A stretch of DNA of 64,000 bases from Tetmemena sp. SeJ-2015 (Eukaryota > Ciliophora > Spirotrichea > Sporadotrichida > Oxytrichidae): contig JAJKFJ010022100.1 in assembly GCA_027382625.1 (NCBI GenBank), forward strand, positions 186,001 through 250,000, written 5' to 3'. Numbering within the stretch: position 1 is the stretch's first letter; the number at the start of each line of letters is the position of its first letter. This document shows positions 36,501 through 45,600 of this stretch, in pieces. Below the pieces are notes generated by a model that made no database searches, was not told the origin of the DNA, and worked only from the letters and a program-made list of their open reading frames with translations. Both the position numbers and the translations under genes were made by a program.

Positions 36501-38661
36501 TAGTTTTCTGCTATTTTTCACTGCCCCGTTAGAGGAGTGATGGGGGTTTCATTTAAGTTGGGATTCGTGCACAGAGATTCAAGCCAGAGAACCCTCATGA
36601 TTTTAAAATTTGAACCAAATCAGAGCAACTGTCAAAGACTTTTAAAAAGAGTTTTAAGAAAGAAAACATTGAGGAAAAATCGGTGCAAGGGAAATGCAAG
36701 GGTACTTCCATAGAGAAAAGACTTGGCTCAACGGGGTTCAGTGGGAGTGGGACATTTTTGGCTATAGTTGCAATCATACTTGAATGCGATTTTGAAACCA
36801 GAGAAATACTACTATTTAAAGTGAAGATGATGCAATATAATTCGCAACAAGACATTGTAAGATAAAACCCAAGGGATCAGAACCTTTGAAAAAGTTGGGA
36901 AAAAAAAAATAATCAAGCAACCTATTAAACCTAACACTTGGGAAACTGAGATAGAGGAAGCACTTAAAGGTATAAAATTTTAGGAATATGGGAAAAGACG
37001 TCAAAGGGCACCCTTTCCCAGAAGACTTTAGATTTTTTTTAGGTTTAAAATTTCAAGAATTTTAAAATAAAATTTAAATTTTAAAGAAATTAAAATAAAA
37101 CCCTTAAAAAATTTTTAAATTTTTTATCATTAATTTTTATTTTTTCATTTTAAAATTTAAAGAGAATTTTTTGTGGAATTGAAGTGAATATACAATTAGG
37201 CGCAAAATACATGAGAAATACAAGTTCCATTGGTAGGATTTTCTTTGTTATTTGAGCTTCATCAACCATTGCATCATCGAGTTTTTCAAAGATTTGAGCT
37301 CCCTTAGCAGTTTCTTATCTCATTTTTTGGTCACCTCATTCAATTCTTTTCGAGATATCATATTAGAACCTTTCATGATAGTAAGCGCTTGCTTTCTTAG
37401 CATTCTGATGTCATTTACTCTCTGTTGCACTTGAGGATTCGCAAGGTTTAATTGATTTTCACTTTAAAATGACACCTTTTGTTTAAGTCTGTATATCCAT
37501 TGCTTCCATTAATACTAGCTGGAATTCTAATGAATTTCAAACTCTTAAATTAATAATCAGTTTAAGCTTATAAATTAATTAAGAAAAAGTAAAAGCCAAT
37601 CTCTTTTAATGCAAACTATCTTAATGTTCTTAAATCATGATTTCTCTTAAAACTGATAGTCTTAATGCATTCTTAATTACTCTCTCATCAGTCTTTATTC
37701 CAGTTTGCTTTTTCTTAATTAATTTATAAGCTTAAACTGATTATTAATTTAAGAGTTTGAAATTCATTAGAATTCCAGCTAGTATTAATGGAAGCAATGG
37801 ATATACAGACTTAAACAAAAGGTGTCATTTTAAAGTGAAAATCAATTAAACCTTGCGAATCCTCAAGTGCAACAGAGAGTAAATGACATCAGAATGCTAA
37901 GAAAGCAAGCGCTTACTATCATGAAAGGTTCTAATATGATATCTCGAAAAGAATTGAATGAGGTGACCAAAAAATGAGATAAGAAACTGCTAAGGGAGCT
38001 CAAATCTTTGAAAAACTCGATGATGCAATGATGGATGAAGCTCAAATAACAAGGAATATCCTACCAGTGGAACGTGTATTTCTCATGCATTTTGCGCCTA
38101 ATTGTATATTCACTTCAATTCCAAAAAATTCTCTTTAGCATAAAATGAGAAAAATCATAAGTGATAAAAAATTATTATTCATTTTAAGGTCTCCTCTACT
38201 TATCATTATACTATTAAACTAATTAATTAAGCTTTAGCTCTTGAAGGTTTGCTAAATCAACTTGGATGTAATAATTTTATATTTTGGAGTGACCTAAATA
38301 ACTAAAGCCTTCAATGGAAAGCAAGCTCTTGAAATATTTAACTAGTCCCTGACTTAACTCCCTTAATCAGATCAGTAAAACACGACCTTTTCCCTCGTAG
38401 TCTATAATTAAATTTTAATCCTGGACAACCACATGCCAGTCATGAATGGAATAGATGCGGGAGTCATGATAAGCAATACTATCAAGAATAACAATGTCAA
38501 ATGTAAATTATGCCTACTAAGTGGCGATATACATGAGAGCATAGATGAGGAAGTTATGGAGGCTTTTGACTAAATGCTCATGAAAATTTAATTATTTTTT
38601 TACAATTTAATTGAAACCTATTTCCTAAAAAGCTTTGTCAGAGCTAGTCAAGTAATTATGA
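27598..38661 (+). CDS. HK3: membrane hybrid histidine kinase, IES-interrupted (type A)
   Basis: ATG 27598 gives MRKSASNKEHIVQQ, joined at pointer ACAGCA to SELSCKRLSKDLNQ. Membrane block 28,860-29,170; linker 29,840-29,980; PAS-like ISENIQNGLYTAWDYVKSSS near 31,070-31,170; HisKA 31,692-31,790 (AHEFRNPLN); HATPase 32,080-32,470 with EDSGVGIEAE and KYGCGLGLTIVKNLVEAMNG intact. REC begins near 33,065 (DLFNL), is split by a giant IES (about 33,085-38,235), then continues ALEGLLNQLG, LDNHMPVMNGID, LLSGD, MKP to TGA 38659-38661. A 326-bp MITE lies in the IES after GEDVI. All catalytic motifs of kinase and receiver are readable, making this one of the better preserved copies. Confidence 0.78.
28026..28138. 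repeat. AGTAAAG repeat in HK3 with 12-bp direct repeats
   Basis: TTCGATAAAATA stands immediately left and right of a ~113-bp AGTAAAG repeat. The sibling genes have only one copy at this point. The repeat therefore either inserted with a 12-bp duplication or behaves as an IES with a 12-bp pointer. Confidence 0.55.
28360..28610 (+). pseudogene. Decayed ubiquitin-like fragment inside an HK3 IES
   Basis: The plus-strand reading contains SDTIEKVKAKIQDKE (28377-28421), one residue from the canonical ubiquitin segment. About 140 bp later comes TLTYYNFQNQSTLQL, clearly similar to the ubiquitin segment TLSDYNIQKESTLHL. The sequence between is expanded and rearranged and has an in-frame TGA. The start and the GG terminus are not recognisable. 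It sits in the IES between MQFI and the next membrane MDS of HK3, which is much longer here than in the siblings. Most likely a degenerate ubiquitin gene copy. Confidence 0.5.
29981..30306. mobile_element. 326-bp MITE with 8-bp TSD TAATATTG
   Basis: The terminal inverted repeat is TACGTTGAGCCCCGATTTTT on the left and TAAGTTCAGCCCCGATTTTT (inverted) on the right. TAATATTG is duplicated at 29973-29980 and 30307-30314. The target overlaps the pointer (AATATT) of the HK3 IES after GEDVI, so the pointer motif is now present three times. It is non-coding. Confidence 0.75.
34246..34656 (+). CDS. Unassigned basic ORF inside the giant IES
   Basis: Open frame of about 136 codons with no ATG at the start, ending at TGA 34654-34656. 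It contains SLRVEINKTKSALLAGISED, LKAYVLHPLSIKKKQYVAFL and PELNTLFRNSPQYSQKFNGI. It is basic and clearly less AT-rich than typical IES filler. TAA and TAG codons read as Gln near the end. I recognise no family. It may be a gene of an element inserted in the IES. Confidence 0.4.
34849..35301 (-). CDS. Unassigned 150-codon ORF inside the giant IES
   Basis: Standard-code open frame from MRWETRGLLYSFPNKEKPQT to ...AGAGFEDEEN. It is hydrophilic and charged, and contains no TAA/TAG-coded Gln, unlike other genes here. The upstream part lies in homopolymer-rich, poor-looking sequence; the C-terminal part (NPGLANYLMERGEQRDSEQR) looks more natural. It could be an element gene or a chance frame in GC-richer DNA. 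Confidence 0.3.
   Translation of the reverse strand: MRWETRGLLYSFPNKEKPQTIFQKRRFFFWGPLSTFCAGYPQRDHENAHKGKRFLKLEENDPKKARNSYRERMVGAASEVSHFSWKILEFNCVEKNPGLANYLMERGEQRDSEQRKLNTSIEVSKTPITIQKFGTTRCNNAGAGFEDEEN
35302..37097. other. GC-richer block of the giant IES, no gene resolved
   Basis: Contains overlapping short frames on both strands (for example MEKKHIWVKFVIEGKENLKK at 35968 plus) and long homopolymers. Frames change every 100-200 bp. The block probably holds a decayed or badly base-called element gene. I cannot assign a product. Confidence 0.35.
37098..38196. repeat. Palindrome: ~0.5 kb inverted arms with ~0.12 kb spacer
   Basis: Left arm about 37,098-37,590, right arm about 37,709-38,196. 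The inner parts are nearly identical; the outer left arm (37,098-37,180) is a degraded version of the right. Each arm carries the same peptide-coding frame, read outward from the loop (minus in the left arm, plus in the right), containing ANPQVQQRVNDIRMLRKQAL and SRKELNEVTKK. Adding one A in a six-A run would continue it into ETAKGAQIFEKLDDAMMDEA. It sits at the right end of the giant HK3 IES. Confidence 0.7.
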
Positions 38662-38825
38662 TTTTTAAAAGGATAGCATTCACTCACTCCTATTAAAACT
38701 GTCTTTTGTAATTTATATTTGTCTTATAACTTAGATTTATAATTATTTCTCTACACTTATACGTTTAAATGTTAAATTTAAGCATTTGTGCTATTTAAGG
38801 TATTTTAAGAAAGTAAAAAGAGATT

Positions 38826-38957
38826 TCAGAAATCATATAATTCGCAGTAATTTTTCTGCCCGCCTAAACTATAAACTCTTTTCGACTAGTCGTGATAATT
38901 GCTGTTGCAAGTAATCTCATCTCCTAACTTGTCTTTAGTAGAAATTATGATATGCTT
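38826..38957 (-). pseudogene. Decayed SET/post-SET tail downstream of HK3
   Basis: Minus-strand reading gives KHIIISTKDKLGDEITCNSN, then a degenerate end, TGA at 38826-38828. It aligns with KHIIISTNRQIKSGEELTYN of the intact SET gene (53,990-54,080). The post-SET cysteine cluster (CFCGAEKC in the intact gene) is lost apart from one Cys. It lies at the same distance and orientation from HK3 as the intact SET gene does from HK5. The kinase-SET junction was therefore duplicated together. Confidence 0.7.
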
Positions 38958-39628
38958 TATAAAAGGGAATAAATTATTTTCAAGAGTGATTGAAATCAAA
39001 ATAATTTGTGTTTAATTAATTTATACTTTAAAGATGAGAATTTATACAATGAGATTTATTAAGAAACTCATTTTAGTTTTTAATAGGATTTCGAGCAAAC
39101 TTCATTGAATTTTTTAAAAATTATTTTTTTTCTAAAGCCATCTCTGATTTAAAAAAGTAAAGTAAGAATATAGATCCGAGCATTTCAAAAATAATTTAGT
39201 AGCATTTTTAATAAAAACTTAAAAAGCTGCAAAATTTTTTTAAGATTTATATTGCCCTTGAGACAAGCAATCCCTTTCATGTATTTTGTCAATACTTTGA
39301 TCTCCACTCCATAATAGAAAAAGAACAAGAGCAGAATGGAAGATTCTACATTCATTTAACTTAGGTATATTGGTTAAATTTAAAATTATTATCTCTTCTT
39401 TAATTTCTCTGGAAGTTTTCATCAGTTTGTATAAGAAGGATAAATAAAAATAAAGTAAAATTATGATAAAATATATATCTAAAGTCTAATAAAGAGAGAT
39501 TAAAAAATATAGGAAAATAACAGAAAAATCTTAATCATAGAAGAAGGAGGAGGTCTATTTCAATTAAACTATAATTATTTAAACTTTCTAGAGGATAAAA
39601 TATTATTAATTGAATTTAAAAATAAATT
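38958..39628. other. HK3-HK4 intergenic region
   Basis: AT-rich. The last ~130 bp match the HK2 upstream flank (AAAGAGAGATT..., AGAAGAAGG...). A 60-codon minus frame at 39240-39422 has no recognisable content. I see nothing else. Confidence 0.45.
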
Positions 39629-42600
39629 ATGACAAAAGCTGTCTCAAACTTTGAACACAAAGTACAGCAATTATAATTTATTATCCAAGTTATTTATTTA
39701 TTTGAACTAATTTAATTTCCCTAAGCATTTAAGGTTTGAATTATGGGATCTCATTTGCTATAATGACTTTCGGACATCCTAATAAATGATCCATCAAGCT
39801 GTAAATACACAAAATAAATTATAAATCATTATTTTAGACTTAAAAGTATTTATTCACGTCTTAGTATTTTATATAAATGTAACAGAAGACTCAATTTATA
39901 TATCTTCATTAGTTTCGCAAATAAGTTATAGAATACTACTTTCAAACATTGAAAATTGAATTTTAAAAAAAAAGAGATATAATTTACTTTCTCTTTCCTT
40001 CTTCTTTATTATAGAGATAATAAACTGATTTTATAATCTCTAATCTTAATATATTGTTATTAGTTTTAAGTGTAGAATATTTTAATAGAAGATTTATTGA
40101 AAGATATATTATATTAATAATTTATCATAATTTATATTAATATTTTAATTTTCAAGCTACAGCAATCTGAATTAAGCAGTAAAAGACATTCAAAAAATGT
40201 GAATCAAGAATTATACGACATAGAGAAAAGCTCGGAATCCTTATAGTTATAAAATAGTAGCAACCTATTAGATGAGTCTACCCTCTAATTTTGATATATT
40301 CCTTACTAAAATTTTATTTTGCATAGAAAAGCTAATGACAAAGGTCTATTCTAGTACTGAAAAATATTTCCTTTCGCTAAGATTTTAGGACGCTAATCTG
40401 GAAAGAGAGTACTCCAAAAATTTCCACCCTGAGATCATTCGGTAAAATAAATAATTCACATAGCTGTTATATGCTCCTTTATGCAATTTACAAGAAATTA
40501 GATTTAATCAATTCTTGATAGCTGCATATCTAGTTTATTACTTCTTTATCTCGCCATAAAAGCAATATGCCGATTACTCGTAGCTGCCTCAGATATTTAG
40601 TTTGAATTTATATTCAATGATTTTTTATTAAAATTCCTCAGATTTATATCTTGGCGAGTGTGTGGATTGGGTACCCCTTTGCTTTGCTGGTTGTGTGTTG
40701 GAAGAGTCCTTTTGCAGCTTAATTCTACGGCTATATTCAAATAATTGCTTTTTGCGTAATAAGCTTTGAAGGGGTGATTCGATACCCATTGTTCATGAGC
40801 ATATATGACTTATTTATAATTTAAAAGACATAGGGGTGCTCTGCATGATGCTAGTTATAACTTTTATATAATATTGCTTAGATATAAGTCAATTATTGCT
40901 CTGAATAATTCATGTAACATGAGAGTAGAAAAAATATTTGCCTATGATCTATAACTTATTCTAAAGCCTGTCATAAATTTAAGCTTTATTTCTAAGATTT
41001 TTTTAGCAAAAAAGGTGACTTGCTCTGGAAATTATTGCGCTCTCCATGTAAAAATTTTCTTTATTCAACACTGAAGTTCACCCTCGCGACTTTAAAATTC
41101 TTGAAATTTTTTTATCTCTTGAGTTATCGTTTATAAACTAAAGTAAAATTTAGGGAATGAAAATAATAATCATTTTCAAAACCAGCACTTATTCAGTACT
41201 AGTTAAGAGAACGTACTATTATCCTATGTAAGTTAACTATGGTTTTATATATTTGTAGGGATATTTCATTTCAAGTGGGCAACCACTAGATTTAAATTTT
41301 CTTACATTTGCTGGGACCGTTTTCCTTTAATCATTCTGCTTCCAGCTTTAGTTATCGTTTATAATAAACTTTAAATAACAGTGATACATAAAATATCAAT
41401 AAATTAATAAATTTTTAAGAAACTAATATGATAATTAATTATCCAATAAATTCTATGCAATACCAAGCTATCCATTTTTTTTAACTGTTTCGATAACATG
41501 CAACTGCAAAAAATGGCTTCTCATTACTATCAAAATTATGCAATTAAAGTATTCCAATTTTTGTTATAAATAACTATCGCCTTTTGCATTGTATATATTG
41601 GATTAAGATAAACACGAATTTAAATTTTCTTTTTATTTAATTTGGTAATTTATAATCCTATTAATATTGCAAGTTTAAGAAACATGGAGTACTAATGATA
41701 AAAAAGAAACAATTAAAATGCTTTCGCAAGTAATTATTAGCTATCTTGTAGTCTTCACTTTCTTATTTATTTTAAATTATTTCTCCAGATCTTGGGGATT
41801 GAGAGACAGGCAGCAGTTTTAATAAAAAATAGACCAAATATAGATGGTGAAGTTCTTTAACTCAATTATAAAATCACACCATGATATTATCATAGTCACA
41901 CAAGGAGAAGATGTAATATTTCTGCTTATTAAATATTTTTCGATTTATTTATCAATTCAGTATTAAATTAACCATATTCATGCAAGTATCTTGCATTTAT
42001 ATTTTTTAATTAGCAGTTTTTAATTCTTCAATAAAATAATCAAGTATTTTATTTCAATTGATATATAACTTTCATTTATAATTTTGCATTATTTTACAAC
42101 TAACACGTCAAAAAATTACTAGAGATTAATGAAGAGAGCGAAGCAAAAGATATTTCTTCTGGAGTTTAATTTGAGAATTCCAAAATTTAATACAAAATCT
42201 AGAGAGCTTTGTAATTTATAAAATAAGAGCAAAAAGGAGAGCAAGAGAAATATTAGAATAGTGAGCCTAAATTCTTATATTTATTTATTTCTTTTTCCAA
42301 GGTTCAGCTACGGTTTAAATTTTATTTAATTTAAAAATTAGTTTATGATGATATATTTTTGCTCTGAATTTAATTAAAAAATTGGGGGGGGGACGGAAGT
42401 GCACCTCCCCCCTTTTTATGGTCAAAATAGCCCAAAAATCGTCCGTGTGGGCCCAAAATGGGCCAAAAAATGCCAAAAAATTAAGAGTTTTACCTTCGAA
42501 ATTTCCTTGAGGGTCAAATTCATGAATTTCAATTTTTAAAAAAATATTCTTATTTTGATTTAAGTTTCATTTATAATATTTTCATGTTTTGGAACCCATC

Positions 42601-45600
42601 CCCTTTTTAATGACTGAATAACATTGAACTCCTAATATTCTTCTTCAAAATGTGAGCCTTAAGAATGATTATCAAAAATAGGTGGAATTAGTTCTGAAAT
42701 TTTGAATTCCAAGAAGTTAAATGCTATTATCAAAATGGTAAATAAAGCTTGCTATCTTTTATAAAATAGAATTAGCGAGACCTTCTCTTTTTTTAAAATC
42801 AGAGTATGAAAAACCCAAAAACTGCAATAGATGAATATCTTGCATTGAACTTAACTTGCCATATTCTTCTTAAGTAAATAAATTCGAGGAAAGATTTCTC
42901 TAAGTTGGAAGGACGTCAAATAATTGCAATATTTATAAATACTCATGGCTGATTTAACTTATATATAGCCTCTATTTGTGGCGAATATTGTAGATTTTGC
43001 TGGTACTATCAAGTATCTGCCTAAATTTGCCCTATATTATTTTAAAACTATTATTTAATGGTAAATTTGACTTGAAACATATTTTGCGAGATTTTTGGAA
43101 AAATTGAAATCATGAAATTTGACCCTCAAAATATTTGAAGTCAAAAACTCTTAATTTTTTGGCAAATTTTTGGCAATTTGGCCTTTTTATGGACAATTTT
43201 TGGCATTTTACCATAAAAAGGGGGGAGGTGCACTTCCGTCCCCCCCCAAAAAATTTTCTGTTTCCTGATCTTAAAATTTTTATAGATCTATTTATACATC
43301 AAACTGACTTGAATGAGTAGCAGAAAAGTATTTCGGCTCGAGTGTTAAATTTAATACTCTTATCATAGAAAGTTAATAATAGATTATCTTTATGTATACT
43401 CTAAGTTGCGTTTACAGTTCGCAATACTCCTAATTAAAGTTAAAATACAGGAGCTCAAAATTTGGAATTACTGTTGCGTAAAATGAGGTTCATGCTAACT
43501 AATTTATTTAGTTTTGATGTGCTTAAAGTTAAAAGCTACTATGGCTTTAGTATTAAAAATATTCAAAAAAATAACAGAATTTAATGACTCTGATTCAATG
43601 AGTTTTTAAGACCTTTCCCATGAGCCAAAAAGACAATCTTTTTTAAATTTAGATAATTCTGAATGCAATAGTAAGTGAATGAGTGCGATATTTTTAGTAG
43701 GATGCTGTTATCTTTGTTCTTAATAAGTTTGATTCAGGTTTTTAAAATCGAATATAGATTTTAAATTCTTCCTTGACAAGATTTGAACAATATTTAATAA
43801 GTTAAAAATGGTAACTTCTAAAATTAGAATAACGAGAGGGATATTTCTGAGAATATTTAAAATGGATTATATACAGCTTGGGATTATGTCAAATCTTCAA
43901 CTTTAGTTGGCTAATCACTTGATGAAAACTTAAACGGAATCATTAAAATTAAGATGATATTTTTTTTTTTTTAAATTAGTAGATATGGTAGATATTTATC
44001 TTTTATTGCATTTTAATTATTTAAAAATGCTTCATTTTAGCGATGAAAATTATTTAGGAAATATTTTACCGGATTCGATATCTTTTTGCATTATCAGAAT
44101 ATCTAAATATACTAGATAGAAGGACTTCTTAATATTAACTAAATTTTTAGGCATTTTTAAAGATGATTAATTCCAAAATTTTATTCTTTTTTTTAAAAAA
44201 AATAATCCCTTTCTATTCAGACAATAAAGAAAAACAAAGCTATTTTCTTTTTCATATAAATTACAGTTTAATTTATTAATATATATGGAATATCCTAAAG
44301 TAGAATAAATAATTACCTTAAAATTCCTGTAAATAGTTCGCATTTTATTTATTTAGAGAGTTATTATTTTTAATGTTAAAAACATAGCAAATCCCAAAAT
44401 AACTTTCTAAGATATAAAATCTAACAGCTAATATTTAGAGTATACAATTTAAGATTATTAAAAAAATGATTTTAAAAAAAGCCCTTTCAAAAAAAAAAGC
44501 TTTTGCTAAAGCCGCACATGAATTCAAAAACCCCTTTTAAAAATGAAATTATTTTAAATTATAAAAATGCAATAACAAACTCCTCTCTCTATTAAAAGAG
44601 AGAGCCCAGTGAATTCAATGATCAGTATTTGAATGTGCCTTACTAGTTCAAAGCTATGACCACCTTATAAAGACATTTTGGATTAAAGCCCAAATTGAAG
44701 CAAATAGTTTGTCTTGAACTTAGAGCCTACCCCTAAAGAAATATTTTCGAGTGAAGGATTTACTCCAATTTGCAGATTTTTTTTTAAACTTAAAGAAAAA
44801 CCTGAAATAGAAATTGAGGGGAGAGAGATTTCCCCGAAGTAAAAATTACGATTAAATAAGATTAAATTTAATTAAAGAAAGCGACATTCATAAGGTCATC
44901 TGAATTAAATTACTTCCTATAAAGTTAATATTCAAATTGATTTATATAAAATGAAAGAAAAGCAGAAGGAAGTGCGATTGGACTTTGCCTTCTATTAAAA
45001 ATCCTCTAAATTTATGGTAAGTACGAGAATCAAGTAAACCTTTTTTATTTTATTTGCTTTGAGATATTATTTAAGTTTAGCGATAAAATATTTATTTCTG
45101 ACCATAACTTAAATAAAAATAGGTAAGGATATTTATTGCTGAAAAAGAGAGCTTGATTCCAAAAGTTGAATCGAGAATTCATTTAAGCCAAAAAAAAAGT
45201 CTTGTTACAGAAGAAAAAGGAGGATGGAATTTGAGAAATATTTGCGAATGAATCTAAAGGTAACTTTTCTATCACTTAAAGCCAATTATTAAGAGAAAAA
45301 GCCTTAAGAATTATTTGAATGTGAGAATATAAAGAGTCATTTCTAAAGAAATTGGGAAATCAAAGAAAAGAAGGGCCAATTTAAGATTATAGCTGATCAA
45401 TCAATTTGTAAAAATATTGCAAGTACAAAGATCTTAAAGATTTTTTATTTTTATAAAAAGCTTTCTCGATAATGCAATCGTATTCTTCATATAATAACAG
45501 ACTCAAACAGACTTAGATAAATTCTCATAAACTTACTTTCAAACTCTATAAAATATACTAATGAAGGGTTTGTTAAAATTTACGCTAAAAGTAATCTCTC

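Larger units (their letters stand above)
33085..38235. other. Giant (~5.1 kb) IES splitting the HK3 receiver domain
   Basis: The MDS ending DLFNL(I) is at about 33,087 and the MDS starting ALEGLLNQLG is at about 38,236. The same gap is about 240-440 bp in the siblings (320 bp in HK5). It contains AT-rich filler, a GC-richer block with unassigned ORFs (33.7-37.0 kb), and a palindrome (37.1-38.2 kb). Much of 33.5-37.1 kb looks like degraded consensus. The size is best explained by later insertions into an ancestral short IES. Confidence 0.6.

Noticed and set aside
36220..36870. Decayed protein kinase (VHRDSSQRTLMI and a Gly-rich stretch)
   Set aside because: An HRD-like motif and a GFSGSGTF loop appear in different frames and in the wrong order for a kinase domain, within a poor-quality block. 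Not enough to call.
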